64,000 bases of DNA from Staphylococcus aureus (GCF_001027105.1 NZ_CP011526.1:1860001-1924000), one strand, 5' to 3'; shown: positions 29,524 through 40,814, counted from the stretch's first letter. Numbers and translations are program-made. Notes: a model not told the origin generated them from the letters alone.

Positions 29524-30747
29524 TTAGTCTCGTAATAATGTTTCCTGATATTTCAACTTTTTAATAATACTTCTAATCGTTAATAAACCTACAATATAGA
29601 AAATGAGTACAACATAGAATAACGTCATATGTTTTATAATAAATGTCACTGCAAACACAGTACAAATAACAAACATTAATCTATATAAAAACTGTTCATA
29701 CCCTTTGATTACCTTCTCTTCAGGTACAGGCCACACTTGAGGCCATAAGCCATATGCTTGCTGTGAATAAAATTGTGCCATTTGTAACAATATAATATAT
29801 ACAAATAAACACCCAATAATTGCTGTCACTAATGGATATGATAACCAAACTATTAATAAAACTGCAATAATTACTAACCTAAAGATAATATTAAATGCGT
29901 CTCTCCCTCTTATAAAGCTTCTAATAAATAAGAATAAATACATCGCATTAGAGTTAAATTTACTACCCTTTGGAACTGGTAAAAGTATATCTAGATAACT
30001 TCTTCTGACTGCAGATTCTTTCAAATGTTTTACATCGGTGAACATATTAACAAATTTATAATAATTCATATGATGTCGATGTTCGATTGCAATCATTTTC
30101 TCCCAAGGATACAAAAAGCCTGGTTTATATTTTTTAACTAAAAATTCTATTAACACAGGCAAAGCAACCATCACAAATGCGATGTACCATTTTGGAGCTA
30201 ATAGTAAGTAATATGTTAGAGCAAAGGTGATGAATGATATTAAATTAACTTGCCATGTTTTAAGTCCCGATTGATACCATTGCCATCTTAAGCGTAAACC
30301 AACATATGGAAAAATTAATGCACTGACTCCAAAACAAATATAAAATGCCACATTATGTTGATTAATATTGTAAAACAACGGGAACATTACAATAACAATA
30401 ATGAGTTGGATTAATATGCGCGCAAAGTAACTATATAAAATCGCATGACGCATAAATTGAGACATGTGTTTTTCAAATGGTAATAAAAAGATTTTATCCG
30501 CTTCTTTTAACAGTGGTCGCATTGGAAAAATAGATGTCAACGCAACAATCACTGCTGCTATTAATGAAAAATTGATATTCGTTGGAATATGTTTTAACCA
30601 TTCACCATATCCAAAAATAAATGCACCCAGCAAAATAAGTAAAAAGACCATGAAATGACCATTAAATATAAACTTATTATAATAATTTTTCTCTTTACGA
30701 AGGGCATGTAATCTTTTATTAAATAATGTGGTAGCTTGGTTACGCAT
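29524..30747 (-). CDS. ecsB: ABC transporter permease EcsB
   Basis: A 407-residue integral membrane protein with about ten hydrophobic segments. EcsB partners EcsA; loss of Ecs in Bacilli disturbs protein secretion and regulated proteolysis, and the pair probably exports peptides left by intramembrane proteases. The start is placed at the ATG at 30747, 6 nt after GGTGGAG; ATG and GTG codons just upstream overlap this ribosome site. Its beginning overlaps the ecsA end by 8 nt. Confidence 0.92.
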   Translation of the reverse strand: MRNQATTLFNKRLHALRKEKNYYNKFIFNGHFMVFLLILLGAFIFGYGEWLKHIPTNINFSLIAAVIVALTSIFPMRPLLKEADKIFLLPFEKHMSQFMRHAILYSYFARILIQLIIVIVMFPLFYNINQHNVAFYICFGVSALIFPYVGLRLRWQWYQSGLKTWQVNLISFITFALTYYLLLAPKWYIAFVMVALPVLIEFLVKKYKPGFLYPWEKMIAIEHRHHMNYYKFVNMFTDVKHLKESAVRRSYLDILLPVPKGSKFNSNAMYLFLFIRSFIRGRDAFNIIFRLVIIAVLLIVWLSYPLVTAIIGCLFVYIILLQMAQFYSQQAYGLWPQVWPVPEEKVIKGYEQFLYRLMFVICTVFAVTFIIKHMTLFYVVLIFYIVGLLTIRSIIKKLKYQETLLRD

Positions 30748-31480
30748 GTACATCTCCACCTTGCGTCACATGAATATATATATCGTCTAATGTTTGATTA
30801 TGTAAGCCAGTTTGTTGTCTCAATGCTTCTAAATCTCCAAATGCAACGACTTCACCTTCGTCTAGTATGATAAAACGATCACAGTAACGTTCAGCTGTTG
30901 CTAAAATATGTGTACTCATTAGAACGGTTCTACCTTCGTTTTTCTTTTCAACCATTAAATCTAACATGGATTGAATTCCTAATGGATCTAGGCCAAGGAA
31001 TGGTTCGTCTATAATATACAATTCGGGATTAACGATAAACGCACAAATAATCATGACTTTTTGTTTCATCCCCTTAGAAAAATGACTCGGAAAAACTTTC
31101 AACTCATTTTCTAAACGGAATGTCTTTAATAATGGCATTGCTCGATTCATCGTTTCATCACGATCAATATCATATGCCATTGCTGTCATCTCAATGTGTT
31201 CCTCTAATGTGAGTTCTTCATAAATAACCGGTGATTCCGGAATATAAGATAACTTTCTTCTATAAGCCTCTATGTCATCATTAATGTTGATATCTGAAAT
31301 TGATAGAGATCCTTCCATAGGTGTAAGCAATCCTAGCATATGTTTAATCGTTGTACTCTTACCAGCGCCATTAAGGCCAATAAGTCCAACAATTTCGCCT
31401 TTGTTTAATTCAAAATTTATATCTTTAATTACAGGGCGTTTTCCATATCCACCTGTAAGCTGTTCTACTTTAACTGTCAT
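30740..31480 (-). CDS. ecsA: ABC transporter ATP-binding protein EcsA
   Basis: A 246-residue ABC ATPase. Walker A is GLNGAGKSTT, the signature-type segment is FSKGMKQKV (Ser-Lys-Gly instead of Ser-Gly-Gly, common in this class), Walker B is ELYIIDEPFLGLDP, and the switch His is in MSTHIL. The start at 31480 follows ATGGAGGTGCCTT; a longer frame from 31510 lacks a ribosome site. Conserved neighbourhood ecs-hit-ytxH-prsA-yhaMNO is shared with Bacillus. Confidence 0.95.
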   Translation of the reverse strand: MTVKVEQLTGGYGKRPVIKDINFELNKGEIVGLIGLNGAGKSTTIKHMLGLLTPMEGSLSISDININDDIEAYRRKLSYIPESPVIYEELTLEEHIEMTAMAYDIDRDETMNRAMPLLKTFRLENELKVFPSHFSKGMKQKVMIICAFIVNPELYIIDEPFLGLDPLGIQSMLDLMVEKKNEGRTVLMSTHILATAERYCDRFIILDEGEVVAFGDLEALRQQTGLHNQTLDDIYIHVTQGGDVHA

Positions 31481-31613
31481 AAGGCACCTCCATGACTTAT
31501 ATTGTACCAAAAATTATAAAATGCTCATATTAAATACACATGTCCTAATATCGAATTTTTAGCGACAATGTTATAATGAATGGTAATACTAGTTGAAAAG
31601 GAGTGTAGTCATC

Positions 31614-32036
31614 ATGTCAGAAACAATTTTCGGCAAAATTTTAACTGGAGAAATTCCTAGCTTTAAAGTATATGAAGACGATTATGTCTATGCCTTTTTA
31701 GATATATCACAAGTTACTAAAGGACATACGTTATTAATTCCTAAAAAAGCTTCTGCTAATATCTTTGAAACTGATGAAGAAACAATGAAACATATCGGTG
31801 CAGCATTACCTAAAGTAGCAAATGCTATTAAGCGTGCATTTAATCCTGATGGTTTAAACATTATTCAAAATAATGGTGAGTTTGCAGATCAATCTGTATT
31901 TCATATTCATTTCCACTTAATTCCTCGATACGAAAATGATATTGATGGATTTGGTTATAAGTGGGAAACACATGAAGACATTTTAGATAACGATGCAAAA
32001 CAACAAATTGCTGAACAAATTCAAGCACAATTTTAA
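31614..32036 (+). CDS. hit: HIT-family nucleotide-binding hydrolase
   Basis: A 140-residue histidine-triad protein. The triad HIHFHLIPR lies near residues 100-108, and the N-terminal IFGKILTGEIPSFKVYEDD is typical of Hit in Bacillus. The family hydrolyses nucleotide phosphoramidates such as AMP-lysine. The ATG at 31614 follows AAGGAGTGTAGTCATC; a frame beginning seven codons earlier overlaps this site. Divergent from ecsA, with about 130 bp shared for both promoters. Confidence 0.94.
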   Translation: MSETIFGKILTGEIPSFKVYEDDYVYAFLDISQVTKGHTLLIPKKASANIFETDEETMKHIGAALPKVANAIKRAFNPDGLNIIQNNGEFADQSVFHIHFHLIPRYENDIDGFGYKWETHEDILDNDAKQQIAEQIQAQF

Positions 32037-32177
32037 ATGTATGCTTAATCTAAGCTCGAACGGGTATAATATGATTAATATTATAACAATTGCGTTTGAA
32101 GTGATAACATCAAGGTTAGCAATTTTAAACAAAATGAGTTATCAAGATAACAGATGTTAAAAGTGAGGAGAATATAA

Positions 32178-32543
32178 ATGAAAGCATCACGCATTCTATT
32201 CGGTATCGGTGTTGGCGTAGCAGCTGGTTTTGTAGTTGCACTTCAAGGACGTGACGACAAAAGTGTCAAGAACAACACGATCGATCGTACTGCCCCTACT
32301 GGTTCAAAATCAGAACTACAACGTGAATTTGAAACGATTAAACAAAGTTTTAATGACATTTTAAACTATGGTGTTCAAATTAAAAACGAAAGTGCGGAAT
32401 TTGGTAGTTCAATTGGTGGTGAAATTAAGTCATTACTTGGAAACTTCAAATCTGACATTAATCCTAATATTGAACGTTTACAGTCACACATCGAAAATTT
32501 ACAAAATCGTGGCGAGGATATTGGAAACGAAATTTCTAAGTAG
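32178..32543 (+). CDS. YtxH-domain small membrane-associated protein
   Basis: A 121-residue protein. One N-terminal membrane segment with small residues (ILFGIGVGVAAGFVVALQG, about 6-24) is followed by an amphipathic helical region with coiled-coil potential (SELQREFETIKQSFNDILNY), the layout of YtxH proteins. In Bacillus the homologous slot between hit and prsA is yhaH. Function unknown. A good ribosome site (GTGAGGAGAAT) and a terminator 76 nt after the stop mark a single-gene unit. Confidence 0.85.
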   Translation: MKASRILFGIGVGVAAGFVVALQGRDDKSVKNNTIDRTAPTGSKSELQREFETIKQSFNDILNYGVQIKNESAEFGSSIGGEIKSLLGNFKSDINPNIERLQSHIENLQNRGEDIGNEISK

Positions 32544-32619
32544 CAGGTTACGTTCTCGATCACAACTATTTTTATTAGTAACAGCATATTTATTTTTTAA
32601 AATTAAATGCCAAATAAAC

Positions 32620-32656
32620 GAGATGACATTAGAAATTAGATATTTCTTGTCATCTC
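32620..32656 (+). terminator. Terminator after the YtxH gene
   Basis: A 9-bp stem GAGATGACA / TGTCATCTC followed by TTTTTT. The next 619 bp (32657-33275) are AT-rich; they hold only a small GCAGAA/TTCTGC hairpin near 33075 and no gene I can support. Confidence 0.85.
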
Positions 32657-33275
32657 TTTTTTAAAACTCAAATGAACTTATGTTTACAAATTATAGGAAG
32701 ACATTGTTTGTAGTGATTTTCGCTTAAATCATATTTATGAATTGATTGAAAACATTGCTTAGGATTCATTGTGTTATCCTTGCACTTTGATTACGCTTTA
32801 CTTAAATCATTATCGACAAACAACATACTTATATTTTCATTGAGCCGAACCTTATATACACATTACATATACCTTACTTGCACAAATTATTAATCTGGTG
32901 TTTATTATAATTACATATCACTATATTTTTAGCATTTGTATAACTTAGTTGGTCAAAAGATGCTTTTGCATATGCCCTGCCATATCCATTTTTTATATTA
33001 TTCAAGTTTTCAAATACTCATGTCACACGCGCCTTTTTCATAAGTGATGCTTTATTAGCAAGAATATGTGTTCGCAGAAATTTGTTCTGCATTCTACTTC
33101 TACGCTAGTCAATCAGACAATTTTACCAATCCCCACTTTCGCGTTTCAAATCAAACAATACGTCGCTCCTTTCTTCTTATATAACAATTCTTCTAACATG
33201 ATATGTTACTATTGAATTACTGAACCTGAGTTAGTTATAATCTAACTTATATTGAAAAGAGATGAGGCGTAAGAT

Positions 33276-33833
33276 ATGTTTTTATGTAAAAGACAAATTG
33301 ATATCAATGCACGATTTGGTTTGCCTAGAATTGCATTTATGAGTGCAGTTGCAACCATCATTATGTTTTTAGTTAGTTATGAAGTAATGTATTTTTTATC
33401 TAATACGCCATTATCAGATAGACATTTTCTCATCTTTTTATTACTTGTATTTATGACGTATCCATTACATAAAAGTATACATTTATTATTTTTCTTACCA
33501 TATAGAAAATCGTTTAAAGTTCATAAGTTAACTAAAAGAAAATGGCTTATATTCTATAATACCTACGTCAATCAACCTGTACACAAATTTTATTTTTGCA
33601 TTAACTTAATATTGCCGTTAATTATCTTATCTGCAATGTTCGTTTATCTAACAATTTCATTCCCGCAATATGGACATTATTTTATGTTCTTATTGGCATT
33701 GAATTTCGGTATTTCCATTACAGATTTATTATATTTAAAAATAATTATATTTTCTAATTATGGACAATATATAGAAGAACATAGTACAGGTATTAATATT
33801 TTGAAAAAAATTAAAAATCCATATCATTTATAA
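33276..33833 (+). CDS. DUF3267-like membrane protein with degenerate zincin motif
   Basis: A 185-residue protein with four hydrophobic segments (about residues 20-40, 48-64, 106-126 and 132-150). The topology and the His-x-x-x-His pair at about residues 70-74 fit DUF3267 putative zinc peptidases, whose motif is His-Glu-x-x-His. Here it reads His-Lys-Ser-Ile-His: the catalytic Glu is Lys, so peptidase activity is unlikely. The start follows GATGAGGCGTAAGAT. Placed just before prsA, a location known in staphylococci; role unknown. Confidence 0.7.
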   Translation: MFLCKRQIDINARFGLPRIAFMSAVATIIMFLVSYEVMYFLSNTPLSDRHFLIFLLLVFMTYPLHKSIHLLFFLPYRKSFKVHKLTKRKWLIFYNTYVNQPVHKFYFCINLILPLIILSAMFVYLTISFPQYGHYFMFLLALNFGISITDLLYLKIIIFSNYGQYIEEHSTGINILKKIKNPYHL

Positions 33834-33847
33834 CAAAATAATTATAG

Positions 33848-33917
33848 CAAGGTGTTATTATTTGTTTTTAGGCTATGTAATAGCTTACAATCAAATGTAT
33901 ATAGACCTTGTTTTTTT
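33848..33917 (+). terminator. Terminator after the DUF3267-like gene
   Basis: Arms CAAGGT (33848) and ACCTTG (33905) plus seven T, with a second hairpin (GGCTAT / ATAGCT-like) inside. Moderate support. Confidence 0.5.
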
Positions 33918-34037
33918 ATTTTCATCAATTTCTACCCCTAAACCTAATGCTCTAGTCTGATGTCATGGGTTATTGATTGGTGATAATATAAAACTATGTT
34001 ATATTCACGATGATTAACTTACAAAGGAGTTTCAACT

Positions 34038-35000
34038 ATGAAGATGATAAACAAATTAATCGTTCCGGTAACAGCTAGTGCTTTATTATTAGGCGCTTGT
34101 GGCGCTAGTGCCACAGACTCTAAAGAAAATACATTAATTTCTTCTAAAGCTGGAGACGTAACAGTTGCAGATACAATGAAAAAAATCGGTAAAGATCAAA
34201 TTGCAAATGCATCATTTACTGAAATGTTAAATAAAATTTTAGCTGATAAATATAAAAATAAAGTTAATGATAAGAAGATTGACGAACAAATTGAAAAAAT
34301 GCAAAAGCAATACGGCGGTAAAGATAAATTTGAAAAGGCCCTTCAACAGCAAGGTTTAACAGCCGATAAATATAAAGAAAATTTACGTACTGCTGCTTAT
34401 CATAAAGAATTACTATCAGATAAAATTAAAATCTCTGATTCTGAAATTAAAGAAGACAGCAAGAAAGCTTCACACATTTTAATTAAAGTTAAATCTAAGA
34501 AAAGCGACAAAGAAGGCTTAGATGATAAAGAAGCGAAACAAAAAGCTGAAGAAATTCAAAAAGAAGTTTCAAAAGATCCAAGTAAATTTGGTGAAATCGC
34601 TAAAAAAGAATCAATGGATACTGGTTCAGCTAAAAAAGATGGCGAATTAGGTTATGTTCTTAAAGGACAAACTGATAAAGATTTTGAAAAAGCACTATTT
34701 AAGCTTAAAGATGGTGAAGTATCAGAGGTTGTTAAATCAAGCTTTGGATATCATATTATTAAAGCTGATAAACCAACAGACTTTAACAGTGAAAAACAAA
34801 GCCTGAAAGAAAAATTAGTCGATCAGAAAGTACAAAAAAATCCAAAATTATTGACTGATGCATACAAAGATCTATTAAAAGAATACGATGTTGACTTTAA
34901 AGATCGTGATATTAAATCAGTTGTCGAAGATAAAATCTTAAACCCTGAAAAACTTAAACAAGGTGGCGCACAAGGCGGACAATCCGGCATGAGCCAATAA
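34038..35000 (+). CDS. prsA: Extracellular foldase lipoprotein PrsA
   Basis: A 320-residue lipoprotein. A signal peptide ends in the lipobox LLLGACG, with Cys21 lipidated. A parvulin-type peptidyl-prolyl isomerase domain spans about residues 140-245 ([12 protein letters not shown] ... [13 protein letters not shown]), flanked by helical chaperone-like segments, and the tail is Gly/Gln-rich. PrsA folds exported proteins at the membrane-wall interface and affects beta-lactam and glycopeptide resistance through PBP2A folding; it is induced via VraSR. Strong ribosome site AAAGGAG. Single-gene unit ending in a strong terminator. Confidence 0.97.
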
Positions 35001-35004
35001 CACA

Positions 35005-35055
35005 AAACCGAGCGACCGTGGTTCAAAAATCATACCACGGCCGCTCGGTTTTTTC
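35005..35055 (+). terminator. Terminator of prsA
   Basis: Outer stem AAACCGAGCG / CGCTCGGTTT with an inner CCGTGG / CCACGG, then six T. Confidence 0.92.
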
Positions 35056-35064
35056 GCATTAAAA

Positions 35065-35108
35065 ATCGGACAGATGAGCTCATGTTTCAGTATACTCATC
35101 TGTCCGAT
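35065..35108 (-). terminator. Terminator of the yhaO-yhaN-yhaM operon
   Basis: A perfect 14-bp stem ATCGGACAGATGAG / CTCATCTGTCCGAT, with five T following on the minus strand, 12 nt after the yhaM stop. Confidence 0.92.
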
Positions 35109-35120
35109 ATCTTTTAATTC

Positions 35121-36062
35121 TTAATCGAGTGATTCAGGATTGTAGAATCTACGATTTTCAAGACCAAATATTTTATCTGTAAACTGACCCTTGTCAGTTT
35201 TTTTATATGCCTTTTCAAACATATTCATTCTAGCATCGATATTATCGATATAGCATAAAATTTCTGCTTCTTTTAAGTATGGCAGTTTTGGAGAACCATA
35301 CTCTAACTTACCATGATGAGATAAAATCATATGTCTTAACAACATGATTTCTTCTCCTTCAATGTTCAATTCACGAGCTGCTTCAACTACTTCATCACTC
35401 GCAATCGAGATGTGTCCTAATAAGTTACCTTCGACTGTATACGACGTCGCAACAGGACCACTCAATTCTCTAACTTTACCAATATCATGCAAAATAATAC
35501 CACTATATAACAAACTTTTGTTTAACAATGGATAAATGTCACAAATTGATTTTGCAATACGTAACATCGTTAATACATGATAGCTTAAGCCACTCGCAAA
35601 GTTATGATGATGAGAACTAGCAGCTGGATATGTGTAAAATCGTTCTTGATATTTTTTCAATAAATGACGTGTGATACGTTGTAAATTAGCATTTTCAATA
35701 TCTAGCAAATAATGAGAAATCTCTTCTTGTATTTCTGCCGGTGATAAAGGTGCACCATCTACAAATTGTTCTGTTTTTAATTGATCTTCAGTTGTCGCTA
35801 GTCTAATTTGGTTGACTTTCATCTGTTTATTTCCGCGATAGTTTATGATGTCACCTTTAACATGTACAATTTCTTCAGGCTTGATTGTTGCCATATCATT
35901 TTTTGTAGCCGTCCAAAATTTCGCTTCAATTTCACCACTTTTATCTTGCAAATGTAATGTCATATAATCTTTACCTTGTGCTGTTACACCCTGTGTAGCT
36001 TTATGCACTAAGAAAAAGTGATCAACTGAATCTCCGGGATTTAGATTCTCTATATTTCTCAT
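35121..36062 (-). CDS. yhaM: 3'-5' exoribonuclease YhaM
   Basis: A 313-residue nuclease, also named Cbf1 in S. aureus. An N-terminal OB-fold domain (about 12-90) is followed by an HD-type metal-dependent domain (about 160-280), with the HD pair in [13 protein letters not shown] and further His in [12 protein letters not shown]. By family it trims RNA, and possibly DNA, 3' ends in the presence of manganese or cobalt. Its start overlaps the yhaN stop by 4 nt (ATGA), so it is translationally coupled to the two upstream genes. Confidence 0.94.
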   Translation of the reverse strand: MRNIENLNPGDSVDHFFLVHKATQGVTAQGKDYMTLHLQDKSGEIEAKFWTATKNDMATIKPEEIVHVKGDIINYRGNKQMKVNQIRLATTEDQLKTEQFVDGAPLSPAEIQEEISHYLLDIENANLQRITRHLLKKYQERFYTYPAASSHHHNFASGLSYHVLTMLRIAKSICDIYPLLNKSLLYSGIILHDIGKVRELSGPVATSYTVEGNLLGHISIASDEVVEAARELNIEGEEIMLLRHMILSHHGKLEYGSPKLPYLKEAEILCYIDNIDARMNMFEKAYKKTDKGQFTDKIFGLENRRFYNPESLD

Positions 36063-38995
36063 CGTTTCCCGCCTTCCTCTATTTTGTTTAATGTAATCAC
36101 TTCTTTTGATGGAACAATATTATCTTTTACACATGTAAAGTATAGTACTTGATAGTGTTCTGATAATGATCGTAAATAATTCAACATTTTTTCAGTACGT
36201 TTTTTATCAAAATGAACAAATGCATCATCAACAATTAATGGGAACGGATAATATGGTCTTAGTACCTTAATTAAACTGATACGTAAAGCTACATAAAGTA
36301 ATTCTTTTGTAGATTGACTTAGTTCAACAGGATCATATAATTGACCATTAACATGTTTAACCGTAATTGAATCTTCATTATAGTTAATCATCGTATATCT
36401 GCCATCTGTTAAATGCTTCAATATTTCTACCGCTTCATTAATAACTTGAGGCAAACGTTTATCTTTAATTTGTTTAATGTGTTCATCAACTAAACTTTGT
36501 AAATAACTTAAACTTGCCCAATCTTTTGCGATATCATTAAGTTGATTTTTAAGACTGTGATATTCATGTCTTAAATTAGCAAGCGTTGTATCAGTTTCCA
36601 TGTGATTGATTTGTGCACTTAAATCACTGACTTGTGCTTGCATTTCAAGATATTGCTCATTATATTCGTCAACTTGAGTAGCCAATAAATGATCTTCTTC
36701 TTCAAGTTGTGCAGTTGTTTTTTCACTTAAACTAGAACTTAATTCATAAGAATAGTTTTGGTTCTCAAGATATTTAGTTAAATCATTAAAACGACTCAAA
36801 TTACTAGTATAAGTTTGGTAATCTTCATGATGTTGGTAAAAATCTTCTTCAGTACCAACATTGATAAAATCGAATAGTGCTGTAATTTCTTTATTATTTT
36901 CTTCTAATTGAGCATTTAAATGATTTAATTCATTTGTAACAAGTTTGGTATTTTCAGCATTAATACGCCATTTTTCATTCGTGTCTTCAGCTGATTTCAA
37001 CCATTGTTGCACATCGTGGAATAAAGATAATTTGTTGAAATAAACAAATTGTGATTTTGTAACAGCTTCAGCATGATTGTAGAATGTATCTAATTCTTGA
37101 ACCAATTGCTGGCGTTGTTGATTTAAATCACTGATATGTTGATCTAATGCTTTAATATTCGCCATTGTAGAAATACTATCAACAATTAAATCATTTGAAA
37201 TTTTAGATGATAAGTATAATTCATCCTTAACGTTCTCAACTGTCGATTGTAATTCATCATGACGCCCTTTCGCATCATTTAAACGACCTTCAATATACTG
37301 ACGTTTCTCTTCTAAAATATCTTTATTTTTCAAAGCTTGTTGCCAGTGATCACGAATGCGATATTGCTCATCAAGATCAAAATCTAAGTCATAATTTTCA
37401 TCTAAAATGGCTAGTTGTGCTTTAATTTCTTCGATTTCATCTGTGATGGCCTCGCTATAATCTACTTCTTTTGATTTAGACATGATGATACCGATAACAA
37501 ATACTAAAGTTAATACTGCGAAAATAATACCAAACAACATGTTGTTTGAAATAAATGAGAAGGCAGTTAAACCAATACCTACTAATGTTAAAAGAATAAA
37601 CGTTGTTCGTAACAATTTTTGACGTTTTTGTTTTTCTTGTTGCTCAATTTCGAAACGTTCTTTCAATTTGCTATACAAGTTCTCTTTTTCGTTTAATTCA
37701 ATGACTTGTTGTGAGTATTCTTTTTTCTTTTCAAAAGTCTCTTCAGGAACTATTTTTTCTTCAACAGAATCTAGTTCGCTATGAACCGCATTATCTTCGA
37801 TTTTATTTTCTTCTAAACTACGTTCTAATTGTTTAATGTATGCAGCTTGTTCTTGTTTATTCTTGATTTGCTCACTGACATAACTTTTCATTGCCTCTGA
37901 ACTATCTACGTCATGATGCGTTTCAGACCAACCAATATTTGATTGCAATTCATCTTTATCACGTTGTTTATTCGCAATATCCTTTTCGATTGCAGTAAGT
38001 TCAAATTCTTTATTTTTAATTTCATTTTCTTGTTGATTCAAACTAATGAAGGCGTCAATATCAGATTGTTTAACTGGCTCTAATTGAGTCGCTTCTTCTT
38101 TAAGTTGAGCTAAACGCTCATTTCTTAAACCAATATCTCTTTCTAACGATTGCTTATGCGCTCGTGCTTTTTCGTAACGATCCACACCTTTTTCTGGGAA
38201 TGTGATTGGCTCAATATTTAACTGTTGTTCTAGAGACTTCCATTCTTGTGAATGATCATGTAAAGCAACCTCTTTTTGTTTTTCTTCATGCATTTTTGAT
38301 AATTGATTTAAATTATGCTTTAAATTCTCTAATCGACGTGATGATTTATCTCGATCATCTACTAAGCGATGATATGTTTCTAGCTTTGCTTCTTCTTCAC
38401 GAATTTGACTTTCTAGTTGTTTTAATTGCTCAATTTGTTGATTAATGATCGGATTTTTACCTGATTTTTTATATAATTCATCTTTTTTACGATTAATCAC
38501 TTCGCGCATTGACGTGAATTCAGTTGATCCTAAAGCCCCTGCTTGTAATAAATAATCTTGCAATTGTTTTTCATTTAGATTTCTATGAATGTCTTGAAGC
38601 CCTAGTACATCAAATGAAAAGATACCTTGATATGTCTTTTTAGAAATATAATTAAGTTTCTTTTGTAACCAAGCATCATCACGCACAGCACCATTAGGTA
38701 AATATACTTTCACATCACCTTGAGCACTGCCTTTAATTCGTTCAACTTCAATCTCTAAGCCATCATCAAGAATAAGTACTAATTTACCACCGTATTGGTT
38801 ACCTAGACGTGGTTCTAGTCTTGGCTCTTTAGACTTTTTAGTTGGAAATCCAAATAATATCGAATGGATGAATGCTTGAATCGTCGATTTACCCGCTTCA
38901 TTTTCACCAAAAATTTCAGTGAAGTTTTTATTAAATTCAATTTTACGTTGAACAAATTGACCGTAACCATAAATATCAAGTGATTTAATTATCAT
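36059..38995 (-). CDS. yhaN: YhaN-type SMC-like ATPase with membrane hairpin
   Basis: A 978-residue ABC-type ATPase of the Rad50/SbcC class. Walker A is [14 protein letters not shown] (near residue 35), long coiled coils follow, the signature region is [14 protein letters not shown] and Walker B is [12 protein letters not shown] near the C-terminus. In the middle (about residues 455-505) two hydrophobic segments ([19 protein letters not shown], then [20 protein letters not shown]) replace the zinc hook and should anchor it to the membrane. It likely partners YhaO, as SbcC partners SbcD. The start ATG at 38995 overlaps yhaO by 11 nt. Confidence 0.93.
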   Translation of the reverse strand: MIIKSLDIYGYGQFVQRKIEFNKNFTEIFGENEAGKSTIQAFIHSILFGFPTKKSKEPRLEPRLGNQYGGKLVLILDDGLEIEVERIKGSAQGDVKVYLPNGAVRDDAWLQKKLNYISKKTYQGIFSFDVLGLQDIHRNLNEKQLQDYLLQAGALGSTEFTSMREVINRKKDELYKKSGKNPIINQQIEQLKQLESQIREEEAKLETYHRLVDDRDKSSRRLENLKHNLNQLSKMHEEKQKEVALHDHSQEWKSLEQQLNIEPITFPEKGVDRYEKARAHKQSLERDIGLRNERLAQLKEEATQLEPVKQSDIDAFISLNQQENEIKNKEFELTAIEKDIANKQRDKDELQSNIGWSETHHDVDSSEAMKSYVSEQIKNKQEQAAYIKQLERSLEENKIEDNAVHSELDSVEEKIVPEETFEKKKEYSQQVIELNEKENLYSKLKERFEIEQQEKQKRQKLLRTTFILLTLVGIGLTAFSFISNNMLFGIIFAVLTLVFVIGIIMSKSKEVDYSEAITDEIEEIKAQLAILDENYDLDFDLDEQYRIRDHWQQALKNKDILEEKRQYIEGRLNDAKGRHDELQSTVENVKDELYLSSKISNDLIVDSISTMANIKALDQHISDLNQQRQQLVQELDTFYNHAEAVTKSQFVYFNKLSLFHDVQQWLKSAEDTNEKWRINAENTKLVTNELNHLNAQLEENNKEITALFDFINVGTEEDFYQHHEDYQTYTSNLSRFNDLTKYLENQNYSYELSSSLSEKTTAQLEEEDHLLATQVDEYNEQYLEMQAQVSDLSAQINHMETDTTLANLRHEYHSLKNQLNDIAKDWASLSYLQSLVDEHIKQIKDKRLPQVINEAVEILKHLTDGRYTMINYNEDSITVKHVNGQLYDPVELSQSTKELLYVALRISLIKVLRPYYPFPLIVDDAFVHFDKKRTEKMLNYLRSLSEHYQVLYFTCVKDNIVPSKEVITLNKIEEGGKR

Positions 38996-40181
38996 TTTGT
39001 TCACCTCTCATTTCAGCTTTTAATATTTCTTCAGCACGATTAACTAATGCTGTATGGTCGAATGTTCCATAATCGTCTAGGAACTTAGATGCCCTTGGAT
39101 TTAAATATAAATCTGACATCGCTTTATCAAAAACAGTTTGATCGACTAATAATTCCGCTGAAAATTCATTAACTAAAGGTGACTCATCATTTTGTGCATA
39201 TTGTATTTTTAACTCATCAATATATACAAATTGATTTTCGTTTTCTTCATAATCTGTAATCATTTCTTCAACTTGTAATAAATCTTGAGGTGAAATTAAT
39301 GTCTCACTATTAATAACAAGCGTTAAACGATAAAAGGCTTTTCCTTCTTCTCTCACTTGTTCTTTAAAGTTTTGAATGACCTCGTATAAACCTTGCTTAG
39401 ATGTCTTATCCGTTTCAATAGTTGCTTCTTCAAATCTAATATACTGTGTAGGATAAAATTTAGTCTTTAATTTTAAGTGGTCACCCTCGATTAATAAGCA
39501 ACCTTTTTCACCTTGCTCATTAAAATGTCTACCTTGAATATTACCTGAATAGTTAATTACAGGCATATCACTTAATTGTTGACGTTCATGTATATGACCT
39601 AAAGCCCAATAATGATACAATTTACTGTTTAAATCTTCTAAAATGAACTCGGTATATCTTTCGTTAACTGAAGATTTACTATACGTACCATGCAAGACAC
39701 CAATATGTATGCCTTTTTGGCCTTGACTTGATGGATATTCATCAATCTTGTTCTCATAACTTGCTCTATTTTCATAACTAAATCCGTGAATATAAATTGT
39801 TTCACCAGATTTAGTAATTGCTTCATACGTCTCAACTTTATTTGAAAATACAGAAACATTATCTGGCCAGTTTGATGAAATCTTTGATGATAAAGGATCG
39901 TGATTACCATGACAAACATAAACAAAGATTTGTTCATTTTGTAAACGTTCAAATTGCTGTTTTAAGAAAATTTCAGCACGTAATGTTCTGTTTTCACTAT
40001 CAAATAAATCACCCGCGATAATTACAAAATCAACATCTTGTTGTAATGCAATATCTACAATATTTTTAAAACTTTCATAAGCACTTTTTTGAACATCCTC
40101 AAAAATTTTAGGGCTTATATGACTCTTAGATTTGAAAGGACTATCTAAATGTAAATCCGAACAATGAATAAATTTAACCAT
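38985..40181 (-). CDS. yhaO: SbcD/Mre11-like metallophosphoesterase YhaO
   Basis: A 398-residue DNA-repair-type phosphoesterase. All five metal-binding motifs are present: HCSDLHLDSPF (residue 6), IIAGDLFDSE, VCHGNHDP, GVLHGTYS and WALGHIHERQ. It is the nuclease partner of YhaN. It starts at 40181 after AAGGAGATATGGATGT and heads the three-gene operon yhaO-yhaN-yhaM, all overlapping. The substrate is not known; DNA-end processing is inferred from SbcCD. Confidence 0.93.
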   Translation of the reverse strand: MVKFIHCSDLHLDSPFKSKSHISPKIFEDVQKSAYESFKNIVDIALQQDVDFVIIAGDLFDSENRTLRAEIFLKQQFERLQNEQIFVYVCHGNHDPLSSKISSNWPDNVSVFSNKVETYEAITKSGETIYIHGFSYENRASYENKIDEYPSSQGQKGIHIGVLHGTYSKSSVNERYTEFILEDLNSKLYHYWALGHIHERQQLSDMPVINYSGNIQGRHFNEQGEKGCLLIEGDHLKLKTKFYPTQYIRFEEATIETDKTSKQGLYEVIQNFKEQVREEGKAFYRLTLVINSETLISPQDLLQVEEMITDYEENENQFVYIDELKIQYAQNDESPLVNEFSAELLVDQTVFDKAMSDLYLNPRASKFLDDYGTFDHTALVNRAEEILKAEMRGEQNDN

Positions 40182-40781
40182 ACATCCATATCTCCTTAAT
40201 TAAAGGTTCTAACATCAATTTTGCAAAATCCAACTATACAAAGCATTCTAATCACTATATTCATACTTATAGGTGTAGTGATTCATTAGCTGATTTATTA
40301 AAACCAGTCGCCATTTTTATTTCGTTAAAAAACTATTATCTACACAATAATAAAGTGCTTTAGTCAAATCGTGATGTTTTATTTATTAACAAGTTTATTA
40401 TTTCTTCATTTTACCATAATACGCTTCATATCGTCGATGAACATATGAAATTGAGACACATTTATAACAGTTTAAAATTTTATTTGTAGCGTACGTTGAT
40501 ATTTTTCAAAAATTTCAGTCGGAAATGCAATTTCCGTAGTTATTAACACCGCTAGTGAATCAAATGGCACATTAAAGATTTACATGATTACTCTACTAGA
40601 TTTGCTCGGCAGTAATGACCAATTAGAAACTAAATGTCAAAACTATCATTGCACTTAATACGCCAAACATTTTCAGGCCGTTCTTAATGAGTCATTAAAA
40701 GTGAAACGCTTTTCCATCAGTCCGATACATGACCGAACTAATAGTATTATGTTGAAAACTTTACACTTCAAAATGCAAAAA
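40182..40781. other. Long intergenic stretch without a gene
   Basis: AT-rich sequence upstream of yhaO, presumably holding its promoter. I find no ORF, RNA gene or repeat that I can support here. Confidence 0.5.
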
Positions 40782-40814
40782 GGAAGTTAGGACACGTTTA
40801 CTAGCCTAACTTCC
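40782..40814 (-). terminator. Terminator after yheA
   Basis: A perfect 10-bp stem GGAAGTTAGG / CCTAACTTCC with TTTTTGC following on the minus strand. It is 138 nt past the yheA stop. Confidence 0.8.
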
